From: Rhodobacterales bacterium
GTDB taxonomy: Bacteria > Pseudomonadota > Alphaproteobacteria > Rhodobacterales > Rhodobacteraceae
NCBI GenBank assembly: GCA_013297695.1
Contig: JAAFHX010000022.1
Location: 1-32,008 of the forward strand
Direction: 5' to 3'
DNA length: 32,008 bases
The translations under genes and the position numbers were made by a program. The first letter of the stretch is position 1. Each line of letters begins with the position of its first letter. Of this stretch, positions 15,208 to 22,759 are shown one piece after another. The notes under the pieces are model-generated. The model ran no database searches. It saw only the letters and a list, made by a program, of their open reading frames with translations, and had not been told where the DNA came from.

Positions 15208-17282
15208 GCCGCGATCTGCCCGACCATGGCAGGACGCGCCTCCAGCCCGATCTCGTCATAGGACAGAACGGGCGCCGTCAGACCCTTGGCCGCCAGAACG
15301 GTCCGCAGGAACCGCCGCCGCAGCGACGAGGTCACGAGCGCCGGATAGAGGCCGCTTTCGGCCGCCCGGGCAAACCGGTCGGCCAGCGCATTCGCAAGGC
15401 GGTTGAACTGTTCGGGCGGCAGGGCCACGTCGCGCAATCCCCGTTCGCCGTCGATCTGATAGGTGGTGAAGGTCCGTTCCCAGTCCGATGCCAACTGGAC
15501 CAGCGGGATCGTGCCATCCGGTCGCTTCAGTCCGGCCACGAGCTGAAAGCCCAGCCGCTGGCGGACATGTTCACAGACGGCTTCCGGTGGCCCCAGCCCG
15601 CGCCCTTCGGCCACCGCTTCCAGGATCAGCGGAAGATTCCTGACCGAGACGCGTTCTTCCAGCAGCAGCCGCAGAACGGCAAGCAGCAGGTCGACGGGGA
15701 CCTTGTCCGGCACAAGATCGTCGAGCAGGCGGCGGTTTGCCTCGGCCCGCGCCGGATCGGACAGCGCCACGAATTCGTCCAGCAGGCGCCGCAGCCCGCG
15801 CAGGCTGAGCAGGCGCGCCAGATTGGCCTTGATCACCTCCAGCAGATGGGTGGCCAGAACCTCGGTCGGGGTGACGGCGGTCAGCCCGTCCAGCGCTGCG
15901 TCCTCTTGCAGATCGGCATGAATCCACCGTGCCGGAGCGCCATAGACCGGCTCGCGCACATCCATGCCGTCCGGGGCGATGGCATCTTCCGGCAAAAGCA
16001 CCAGAACGCGGTCAGGGTGCAGGATGTCGCGCACCTTCTCGACCCCCTGCAGGCGGATCGCATAGGTCCCGGGCGGAAGGCTCGGCTCGTCCGTCAGCCG
16101 GATTTCGGGCAGGATCACACCGAAAGTCGTGGCCACATGTGACCGCATGTTTGCAATCCGCACATCCAGTCCGGTTGCCGGATCAAGCACCATCGTGACG
16201 AGGTTCGGGGCGAATTCGACATGGATCTCGTCAAAGTCCAGAACGTCGGCGATGGGCTTCTGCCGCTGCGGCTCGCTGACCGCCAGCGGTTCCATCGTCT
16301 TCTCGGCAGGTTTGGTTCCGCTGCGCCAGGCCAGCCCGCCCAGCACCAGGCCACCCAGCATGAACGGAAGAAACGGCATGCCGGGTACAAGCGCGAACAG
16401 GGCCATAAGCACGGCCACCGTCCCCAGTGCCGCCGGGTACCGGCCGAGCTGGCTGAAGAACGCGAGGTCCGTCGCCCCCTTCGATCCCCCCCGGGCCAGC
16501 AGCAGCGCGGTTGCCACCGAAATGATCACCGCCGGAATCTGCGTGACCAGACCGTCGCCCACGGTCAGGATCGCATAGGTCTCGAAAGCATGACCCACGG
16601 GCATGTCATGCACCACGATCCCCATGATCAGGCCGACCACGATGTTCAGCGATGTGATGAGCAGACCCGCAACCGCATCGCCCTTGACGAACTTCGATAC
16701 CCCGTCGAGCGAGCCGAAGAAATTCGTCTCGTTCAGCTCGCGTTCGCGCCGCGCCTTTGCCTCGTCATGGTCGATGGCGCCGGCGGCCATGTCGGCATCG
16801 ATGGCCAACTGGCGCCCCGGCATCCCGTCCAGGGCAAACCGCGCGCTGACTTCGGCCATACGGCCTGCACCCTTGGTGATGACCATGAAGTTCACGATCA
16901 TCAGCACGACAAAGATGACCACGCCCAGCATCACCGAACCGCCCATGATGAAGTTGGCGAACCCTTCGATCACATGGCCTGCGGCGTCGGTCCCGGTGTG
17001 CCCCTGGCCGATGATGAGCTTGGTGGACGAGACGTTGAGCGAAAGCCGCAGCATCAGGCTGGCCAGCAGGATCGTCGGAAACGCCGAGAAATCCAGCGGC
17101 CGCTCGATGAACAGCGTGATTGTCAGCATCAGGATCGCCAGTGCGAAGGACAGCGCCAGCCCGATGTCGAGCACCACCGCAGGCACCGGCAGGATCATCA
17201 TCGTGATGACGGCCATCATGGCAAAGGCCAGAAGGACCGTCGGCCGGAACAGGTCGTGGAGTGTGAAACCCTTTGGCATCAT
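15204..17282 (-). CDS. flhA: Export gate protein FlhA
   Basis: This 692-aa protein has about eight N-terminal membrane helices and a large cytosolic C-domain that binds chaperone-substrate complexes. The FHIPEP family signature region is visible (SARFALDGMPGRQLAIDADMAAGAI, about 144-168), followed by the cytosolic LNETNFFGSLDGVSKFVKGDAVAGL. The C-terminal half carries LRGLRRLLDEFVALSDPARAEANRRLLDDL and LSYDEIGLEARPAMVG. Two adjacent ATGs (17282, 17279) overlap the stop of the sltF-like gene. Length is normal. Confidence 0.97.
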   Translation of the reverse strand: MMPKGFTLHDLFRPTVLLAFAMMAVITMMILPVPAVVLDIGLALSFALAILMLTITLFIERPLDFSAFPTILLASLMLRLSLNVSSTKLIIGQGHTGTDAAGHVIEGFANFIMGGSVMLGVVIFVVLMIVNFMVITKGAGRMAEVSARFALDGMPGRQLAIDADMAAGAIDHDEAKARRERELNETNFFGSLDGVSKFVKGDAVAGLLITSLNIVVGLIMGIVVHDMPVGHAFETYAILTVGDGLVTQIPAVIISVATALLLARGGSKGATDLAFFSQLGRYPAALGTVAVLMALFALVPGMPFLPFMLGGLVLGGLAWRSGTKPAEKTMEPLAVSEPQRQKPIADVLDFDEIHVEFAPNLVTMVLDPATGLDVRIANMRSHVATTFGVILPEIRLTDEPSLPPGTYAIRLQGVEKVRDILHPDRVLVLLPEDAIAPDGMDVREPVYGAPARWIHADLQEDAALDGLTAVTPTEVLATHLLEVIKANLARLLSLRGLRRLLDEFVALSDPARAEANRRLLDDLVPDKVPVDLLLAVLRLLLEERVSVRNLPLILEAVAEGRGLGPPEAVCEHVRQRLGFQLVAGLKRPDGTIPLVQLASDWERTFTTYQIDGERGLRDVALPPEQFNRLANALADRFARAAESGLYPALVTSSLRRRFLRTVLAAKGLTAPVLSYDEIGLEARPAMVGQIAA

Positions 17283-17968
17283 GGCGATGCCTGAAACAGG
17301 CTGACACCCCCGGCCTGCTGTGGAACCAGCGACGCAAGCGCCCCCCGGCTTCCCGACCGCAGCAGGGGGAACAGGTTCCGGCGGATCAGCCCCTCGCCGG
17401 TCGACCTGTCCTGCGTCCCGACGAGCCCGTCCTGCAGGGCAAGGAACCGCTCACGGTAGGCATCGGCCAGTTCAGGGGTCCGGGAATGATAGGCGGCGGC
17501 GGCATCGGGCCAGGACCCGGTTTCCTGATAAAGCTGCTGTAGGAACTGCGCGGCATAAAGGGCGTTGGCCCCCGGATCGAACATCTGGGCCATCGTCTCG
17601 AACGCGTCGCCGTGCCAGCGGTGGTTGATCTGAAAGCAGCCGACATCGAAATTCGTGGCCCCGACGGCCTGACGTTCCGAGATCGCAAGTTGCGCCTCTT
17701 CGCTGCTGTCGTACCAGAAGCCGGGGCCGCCGAAGTTCACCGTCCAGGGCCAGGGGCGCCGGACACCGCCAAAGTCGCGGCCGCTTTCTGCCAGCGCGAT
17801 CGCCTCGAGAACCTTGACGGGGACACCGGTTTCCGCAGCGGCCTGACGCGCGGCCGTTTCGCAAAGACCCGGAGGATCGGTCGCTGCCCAAAGCGGGGCA
17901 AGCAGCCCGCGCAGAAGGAGCACGCCGATTGCGCCAAGATACGCCGGTACTGGCCTGCCAGTTGCCAT
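17279..17968 (-). CDS. sltF: Flagellar lytic transglycosylase, SltF-like
   Basis: This 229-aa protein has a signal peptide (about 1-29) and an SLT-type fold: VLEAIALAESGRDFGG with the probable catalytic Glu at 61, NFDVGCFQINHRWHG (about 107-120) and the later AAQFLQQLYQETGSWPDAAAAYHS. The probable role is local opening of peptidoglycan for the rod, supplying the hydrolase activity lacking in the short FlgJ. Rhodobacter sphaeroides uses a separate SltF in this way. The start at 17968 has AAGGG upstream; longer readings are not needed. It lies 79 bases after the 747-aa gene and overlaps flhA by four bases. The C-terminal ~60 residues could serve as a FlgJ-contact tail (inference). Confidence 0.8.
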   Translation of the reverse strand: MATGRPVPAYLGAIGVLLLRGLLAPLWAATDPPGLCETAARQAAAETGVPVKVLEAIALAESGRDFGGVRRPWPWTVNFGGPGFWYDSSEEAQLAISERQAVGATNFDVGCFQINHRWHGDAFETMAQMFDPGANALYAAQFLQQLYQETGSWPDAAAAYHSRTPELADAYRERFLALQDGLVGTQDRSTGEGLIRRNLFPLLRSGSRGALASLVPQQAGGVSLFQASP

Positions 17969-17986
17969 GGGTTTCACCCTTTGCCA

Positions 17987-18021
17987 GGCACCGTTCTGTG
18001 CCGCACGAGCGATCCTCGTGC
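17987..18021 (-). other. Two adjacent intercistronic hairpins upstream of sltF-like gene
   Basis: A 5-pair stem (GGCAC/GTGCC, 17987-18002) is immediately followed by a perfect 7-pair stem (GCACGAG/CTCGTGC, five-base loop, 18003-18021). They fill much of the 79-base gap between the 747-aa gene and the sltF-like gene. Most other joints in this operon overlap by one or four bases, so this gap and its structure stand out. Possible roles are mRNA processing, attenuation or stability. Confidence 0.4.
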
Positions 18022-18047
18022 CGATGTCTTTCGATTCGGTAACCGGA

Positions 18048-20291
18048 TCAGGGATTGGCGACTTCGGGTCCCGGCATGGTCTCGAGCATGGCCGATACTG
18101 CGGCCCGGGCGGCGGCACTGTCCTCGATCAACGCGCGACCGCGCGCCAGCGGTGTTGCGGGAAGTGTGACCGGTGGGGAAGCAGAGGGAACCGGCAGCGG
18201 CAATCCCGTCGCGGCACCGATCCCGGCCGCCGGGTCGACGGGCAGGGTAACGGCGGGCACGGCAAGCGCGGCCGCCGCAGCAAGAACAGGGTCCTCACCA
18301 GAGGCAGCGACGGCCTGCCAGTCCTGTCCCCGCCAGAGCGCCCGCTCGGCGGCGGCGGGGTCGCCCGCCGCCTCGAACGCGACCGAGGCGGCAACCGGAT
18401 CGCCAAGCTGCATCTGCGCCTGTGCGCGCAGCCGTTCCGCCTCAGGTCCGGTCTGCCCGGCAAGAACGCGCAGCGCCGCGCGCGCGTCGCGCCGGATCAG
18501 TTCGGCCCGCGCCGCAAGAAGCATCCGCTCCGGATTGCCCTCTGCAGGTGGCAGCCAGGCAAGCCCGGCATCGGGAAAGCCCAGATCGATCAGTCGCCTG
18601 GCAAGCGTGGTTGCGGTGGCCGGGTCGGTCGCGGGGACGGCCTCGCGCGGAAGGACCGCCTGTGACAACAACACCGAATCGGAACCGCCTGCGGCCAGAA
18701 GCGGCCAGAGGTCGGCGTCGAAGTCCGGATTTCCGCCCGCCGATATCTCGAAGGCCGCCGCAAAATCGCCGCCGAGCGCCAGTGCAAGCCCTTCGGCCCG
18801 GCGCAGGGCAGGCCCGAGCGGACCTTTGCCCTGCTCCTGGACAAGGGCTGCAAGGGCGGCGACTGTTTCAGGATCGACCGGCGATCCCTGTGACACACGC
18901 GCATCGACAAGGTCGATCATCGCCTGCGGCAGCATCGGTCCGCCATCCCCGGCCACGGCCTCGATCCGCGCGACCGCCTCTTCCGGTCGCCCGTCGTGCA
19001 GGTCGATCCTTGCCTCGGCCAGTTGCGCCGCATCGCCGGGGTCACCCGGTGCGCGCAGCATCGCGTCGCGAACCGTCCGCGCACTGGCCGTGTCGTCGAT
19101 CGCGAGGAAGCGTTCGGCAAGGCCCGGCCCAAGCTGGCGTCGCAACCCGAGCGGCAGGCCGGAAAAAGCCCGCAGAACCGCCGTCTTTTCGGGCCGGTCC
19201 GAAAGCCGGAGGACTGGGCGCGAAAGCACCGACCACAGCGCCGCATTCGTGTCGCAATCGGCCTGACCGGCAAAGGGATTGTCGGCGCCGACCGGGTCGC
19301 CATCGATGATGCTGCCCATCGTTTCCCAGAGCGCAGCATCGGGAGGCCGGATTTCAAAGGCCGCAATCGTATCCCGGGCCTCGGCCCCGAAGCCGAAATG
19401 CAGCAGAAGCCGCGTCTGTCGGCTGACGACTTCGGGATCGGGCCTGTCGAACTCTCCCACGGCGGCGGCACGCGTTTCGGCAAGCTGGTCTGCGAACGAC
19501 CGGTCGTCGGCCCACAAGGCGACCTCGAGCCGACTATCCTCGATACAGATATCGCCCTGCGGCGTGAGCTCGGGGTCAGGGTCGCGCGCCGTCAGCACCG
19601 CGACCCCCGGTCCAAAGCTGGTCGCGACGTGATTCCCGGCCAAGGACCCCTTGACCTGGATATCCGCAGCAGGCCCGTCCGGCGGCATCGCCATGTCGAC
19701 CAACCCCTGGGACGCGCTCCGGCTCAACTGGACCAGCAGGTTCTGCCGCATCTCCTGCAGTTCGGGGGGCGGCAATGCGGTTACGGCGGCATGGCTTTCC
19801 CGAAACATCCGCGCCCAGTCCGCATCGGTCGGTCGCGCCGAGGCGGGTCTGGAGCGGGGTCGCAGCGGCAGGCGTGCCGCCAGAAGCGGCATCTGCGCCC
19901 CGGTCAGGGTCTGCTCGAAAGACGACCTTTCGGGGGGCGGTCCATCCTTGATGTCGATCACGATGATGTCGGGACGAAACTCGAAAGGCTGGGCGTGGCA
20001 GGCGCAGCCAATTCCCAGGTGCAGGTCTCCGGTGTCCGGATCGGCCCAGATCGCCGCCAGACGCGTGCGCGGGATTGTGCGGAACACCTCGGTCATGTCG
20101 AACCGAACACCGCTGCGGTCAAGCCGCAACTGATAGCCGTCAGCCGTGCGCCCGAACTCCCATGGCGTCGGCTGTGCGAGGTCAAGCACGATCCGGCTGA
20201 ACCCCTCATGCTCGCCCGAGGCAATGGCCACCGTTTCGGCCCGCGCGGCACCAACCGACAGCAGCACGAGGATCAGAGCGACGACCCTCAT
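18048..20291 (-). CDS. Large periplasmic protein of the motA operon, AMIN-like N-terminus, helical repeats
   Basis: I do not recognise a named family. The 747-aa protein begins with a clear signal peptide (MRVVALILVLLSVGAARA). Residues about 20-116 look beta-rich and AMIN-like (GFSRIVLDLAQPTPWEFGRTADGYQLRLDRS … IIVIDIKDG), with a C96-x-C98 pair. After a Pro/Arg-rich linker (about 117-160), the rest resembles an alpha-solenoid of degenerate TPR-type helices (for example RALWRGQDWQAVAASGEDPVLAAAAALAV). The C-terminus includes a Pro-rich stretch. Its ATG overlaps the motA stop (ATGA). With motA and a MotE-like gene upstream, it may be a peptidoglycan-associated motor protein, perhaps a functional counterpart of rhizobial MotC. 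That is inference from context. Confidence 0.75.
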   Translation of the reverse strand: MRVVALILVLLSVGAARAETVAIASGEHEGFSRIVLDLAQPTPWEFGRTADGYQLRLDRSGVRFDMTEVFRTIPRTRLAAIWADPDTGDLHLGIGCACHAQPFEFRPDIIVIDIKDGPPPERSSFEQTLTGAQMPLLAARLPLRPRSRPASARPTDADWARMFRESHAAVTALPPPELQEMRQNLLVQLSRSASQGLVDMAMPPDGPAADIQVKGSLAGNHVATSFGPGVAVLTARDPDPELTPQGDICIEDSRLEVALWADDRSFADQLAETRAAAVGEFDRPDPEVVSRQTRLLLHFGFGAEARDTIAAFEIRPPDAALWETMGSIIDGDPVGADNPFAGQADCDTNAALWSVLSRPVLRLSDRPEKTAVLRAFSGLPLGLRRQLGPGLAERFLAIDDTASARTVRDAMLRAPGDPGDAAQLAEARIDLHDGRPEEAVARIEAVAGDGGPMLPQAMIDLVDARVSQGSPVDPETVAALAALVQEQGKGPLGPALRRAEGLALALGGDFAAAFEISAGGNPDFDADLWPLLAAGGSDSVLLSQAVLPREAVPATDPATATTLARRLIDLGFPDAGLAWLPPAEGNPERMLLAARAELIRRDARAALRVLAGQTGPEAERLRAQAQMQLGDPVAASVAFEAAGDPAAAERALWRGQDWQAVAASGEDPVLAAAAALAVPAVTLPVDPAAGIGAATGLPLPVPSASPPVTLPATPLARGRALIEDSAAARAAVSAMLETMPGPEVANP

Positions 20292-21157
20292 GCGGCCTCC
20301 TGCTTCAGTCCCCGCAGTGCCTCTTCCAGGTCGCCAAAGCTGGGCCGGACGTGATGCGGCGTGTTCTGCCGCCCCACCTCGATGCAGATCGGGGCCGAAT
20401 GGCTGTGCAGGTTGGCCACCAGCACCTCGCGGATCAGCTTGTAGAAATGCGCGTCCTCCTCGACCACGGCCTTGACCCGCGTTGCGAAGGGGCCAACCAG
20501 ACCGTAGGCCATGAAGACGCCCAGAAAGGTACCGACCAGCGCGCCGCCGATCATGTGGCCCAGGATTTCGGGGGGCTGGTCGAGCGATCCCATGGTCTTG
20601 ATGACCCCCAGCACGGCGGCCACGATCCCCAGTGCGGGAAGCCCGTCCGCGATGCTTTGCAGCGCATGGCTGGAGTGCAGCGCATGGGTCATGTGGGTTT
20701 CCATGCGCTTGTCGAGCACTTCCTCGACCTGGTGCGGGTCGTCATAGTTCATCGAGGCCGCACGCAGCGTATCGCAGATCAGATCAACTGCCTCGTGGTC
20801 CTTCAGTATCTTCGGATAGCGCGCAAAGATCGCCGAGGTCTGCGGCTGTTCGATATGTTCCTCCAGCGCGACCGGGTTCGACTTGGCAATCCGGATCAGT
20901 TCGAACAGCAGGCACAGAAGATCGCGATAGTCGGCGGGTTTCCAGGTCGTCCCCTTGAAGACCTTTCCGACATCCTTGGCCGTGTGCTTCACCGTGGATA
21001 GGTCGTTGCCCAGAAAGAACGCCCCCAGGGCAGCACCGCCGATCATCGCCAATTCGTAAGGCAGCGTCGAAAGGATGATGCCAAGCTTGCCCCCGGCGGC
21101 AAGATAGCCGCCGAAGACCATGACAAAGATCACCACGATCCCGATGATTCCGAACAC
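20288..21157 (-). CDS. motA: Flagellar stator protein MotA
   Basis: This 289-aa protein has four membrane helices (about 1-22, 30-50, 170-190, 203-225) and a large cytosolic loop. Pro174 (ADGLPALG) and Pro223 (VGPFATR) align by position with the functionally important Pro173 and Pro222 of E. coli MotA. Charged residues of the loop (for example RYPKILKDHEAVDLICDTLR) face the FliG rotor. Its partner motB is not adjacent but about 11 kb away in this window. The stop overlaps the start of the 747-aa gene. A 69-base gap separates it from the motE-like gene. Confidence 0.97.
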   Translation of the reverse strand: MFGIIGIVVIFVMVFGGYLAAGGKLGIILSTLPYELAMIGGAALGAFFLGNDLSTVKHTAKDVGKVFKGTTWKPADYRDLLCLLFELIRIAKSNPVALEEHIEQPQTSAIFARYPKILKDHEAVDLICDTLRAASMNYDDPHQVEEVLDKRMETHMTHALHSSHALQSIADGLPALGIVAAVLGVIKTMGSLDQPPEILGHMIGGALVGTFLGVFMAYGLVGPFATRVKAVVEEDAHFYKLIREVLVANLHSHSAPICIEVGRQNTPHHVRPSFGDLEEALRGLKQEAA

Positions 21158-21226
21158 GTGTCTCTCCTTGATCCCGGCGTGCGGAGACTCGCAGCGATCC
21201 GTTAAGAATCCCTGCCCTGCCGCAGG

Positions 21227-21790
21227 CTACTCGGTCGGAACCTTCGCGTTCCTTGCGGCGAGAAGCACCGAGATTGCATAGGCCTGTTCCGCCTGCATTC
21301 CCGACAGCACCGCCGCTGCCGCCGCAGGCTGCATGCGTCCGATGAAGCCTGCGGCAAAATCCGGGGCCATCGTCGCGAACAGGGCTGCCGCATCCTTCGG
21401 TTTCATCGTCTCGTACATCTTGGTCAGCTTCGCCAGATCGCCTTCGGCGGCCCCGTCGGCCCGGGCAAGCGTTTCCGACAGGCTAGCCTCGGCCGCGGCG
21501 AGCGACTCAAGGCGGGTCCGGATCGTGGCATCGGCCAGCGCCAGCGCCGCCAGACGGTCGGCAATCGCCGCCTCCTGCGTGGCGACCCTTTGTTCCCGGG
21601 TGGCCAGCGCCTCGGCCAGGGCGAGCGGCGGTTCCGGACAGACCTGCGGGGCTGCGGACTGGCCGCCGTCGGGCGCGCGCGCCATCGCCGCCCCCACACC
21701 GCTGCCCAGCCGCAGGGCCCCCGAGGCCGACAGCAGCAGCGCCAGAATCACCAGAACGCCGCGTCCGCCGCGCCTTGGTCTGGACGTCAT
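21227..21790 (-). CDS. motE: MotE-like protein with MgtE N-type domain
   Basis: This 187-aa protein has an N-terminal hydrophobic segment (GVLVILALLLSASGALRLG), a helical Ala/Glu-rich coiled-coil (about 58-115) and a C-terminal region KLTKMYETMKPKDAAALFATMAPDFAAGFIGRMQPAAAAAVLSGM. This region matches the MgtE intracellular N-type helical repeat found in MotE, described in Sinorhizobium as the chaperone of the periplasmic motor protein MotC. It overlaps the preceding small gene by four bases (ATGA). Placement before motA and the large secreted protein supports a motor-assembly role. Confidence 0.78.
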   Translation of the reverse strand: MTSRPRRGGRGVLVILALLLSASGALRLGSGVGAAMARAPDGGQSAAPQVCPEPPLALAEALATREQRVATQEAAIADRLAALALADATIRTRLESLAAAEASLSETLARADGAAEGDLAKLTKMYETMKPKDAAALFATMAPDFAAGFIGRMQPAAAAAVLSGMQAEQAYAISVLLAARNAKVPTE

Positions 21791-22170
21791 TCCGCCGCCT
21801 CCATTTCGCGGCCTGCGCTGCGGCGGCGCACGAACCTCACCTTCCGGTCCACCTCCGTGCGGTCGGCTACGGGCTCGGGTTTGGGGTCGGGCAGGTCATG
21901 CATCGCCGCCAGCAGGATTTCCAGCCGCGCGGCCACCGATTCGGCCCGCTGGTTCAGCGCCTCCAGCGACGAGGCTGACCCCGTGGCGGCCGTCCGCGCC
22001 CGATCCAGCGCCCGCGTCATGTCATCAACCTGCGCCGACAGCACCGCGATCGCCCCGCCCATGCCGCTTTCCAGCGTCGAGAACTTCTTCAGCCGCAGGG
22101 CGAGGACATAGCAATAGATCGCGGCCCCGAAGGCACCGGCCGCAAGCAGCATGTCCGAAATCATCTGCAT
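21787..22170 (-). CDS. Small membrane-anchored coiled-coil protein (DUF6468-like)
   Basis: This 127-aa protein has one N-terminal membrane helix (MLLAAGAFGAAIYCYVLALRL) followed by a long amphipathic helix (STLESGMGGAIAVLSAQVDDMTRALDRARTAATG … SLEALNQRAESVAARLEILLAAMHDL) and a basic tail. The layout resembles the DUF6468 proteins that accompany fliL, fliM and motE in other alphaproteobacteria; I cannot confirm this without a profile search. It lies 12 bases after fliL and is coupled to the motE-like gene, so it is probably a motor or basal-body accessory protein. Confidence 0.6.
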   Translation of the reverse strand: MQMISDMLLAAGAFGAAIYCYVLALRLKKFSTLESGMGGAIAVLSAQVDDMTRALDRARTAATGSASSLEALNQRAESVAARLEILLAAMHDLPDPKPEPVADRTEVDRKVRFVRRRSAGREMEAAE

Positions 22171-22182
22171 CGTCGGGCTCCG

Positions 22183-22656
22183 TCAGTTGAGAACGAATTC
22201 GGTGATCAGAAGATCGCGCACGCGGCCCTCTCCGGTGACGATCTGCAACCGCCGCAGCATCTGCGCCCGCAGGCGGATCAGCGCGGTCGGATCCTCCAGA
22301 TCCTTCATGTCAACGGCGCGGAGATAGCCGTTCAGCACGTCAAGGATACGCGGCTGCAGCATCGTGACCTCTTCGGCATAGGCTTTCGCGACCTCCAGAT
22401 GGGCAGCAAAGCGCAGATGCTGGTTGTGACCGTTTTCGCCAAGGGAAATCACCAGCGGCTCAAGCGCGACAAAGGCGATCCCCGCAAGCTTGGCCTCCTC
22501 GGGCGACACCTGTTTCGGCGCCCCGAGGATCAGGCCCGTGTAGGTCGCATAAAAGCCGCCGCCCGCCAGGACGATTGCGCCGACAAGACCCAGAATCAGG
22601 GCAAGGGGCTTGCGTTTCTTGGGTGCCGCCTCGGCGGCAATCATCGTGTCGGCCAT
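22183..22656 (-). CDS. fliL: Flagellar basal body-associated protein FliL
   Basis: This 157-aa protein has a Lys/Arg-rich N-terminus, one membrane helix (LALILGLVGAIVLAGGGFYATY, about 18-39) and a periplasmic FliL domain (FVALEPLVISLGENGHNQHLRFAAHLEV … RILDVLNGYLRAVDMKDLEDPTALIRLRAQMLRRLQIVTG … VRDLLITEFVLN). It is the typical FliL of this locus, expected to encircle MotB linkers. GAGGTCAGG precedes the ATG. It heads the ten-gene minus-strand operon. The candidate CtrA box at 22700-22714 lies 44 bases upstream. No fliM follows it, unlike many bacteria. Confidence 0.95.
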   Translation of the reverse strand: MADTMIAAEAAPKKRKPLALILGLVGAIVLAGGGFYATYTGLILGAPKQVSPEEAKLAGIAFVALEPLVISLGENGHNQHLRFAAHLEVAKAYAEEVTMLQPRILDVLNGYLRAVDMKDLEDPTALIRLRAQMLRRLQIVTGEGRVRDLLITEFVLN

Positions 22657-22699
22657 CCTGACCTCATCTTTTGCACGACGAGGTATAGGCCGAAGGACA

Positions 22700-22714
22700 C
22701 TAACCGATTGTTAA
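22700..22714. promoter_or_regulatory. Candidate CtrA box, fliL / fliF divergent promoter
   Basis: The sequence reads CTAA-N7-TTAA, matching TTAA-N7-TTAA at seven of eight positions. It sits almost exactly midway between the two divergent starts: 44 bases from fliL and 46 bases from the fliF GTG. It is the strongest match in a non-coding gap of this window together with the flgE site. It would control both the ten-gene fliL operon and fliF-fliH-fliN-fliP. Confidence 0.6.
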
Positions 22715-22759
22715 GTCCGATCCGCCATTCCTGCGGTCACGCCGGGTAGAAACCCTCCG

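Noticed and set aside
18996-20354. Plus-strand frames of about 400-450 aa opposite the 747-aa gene
   Set aside because: The minus-strand frame has a signal peptide, an ATGA joint with motA and globular composition; the opposite frames are Arg/Ser/Ala-rich with none of these.
21195-21215. TTAA motif between the motE-like gene and motA
   Set aside because: Only a single half-site; the second half at 7-base spacing is absent on both sides.
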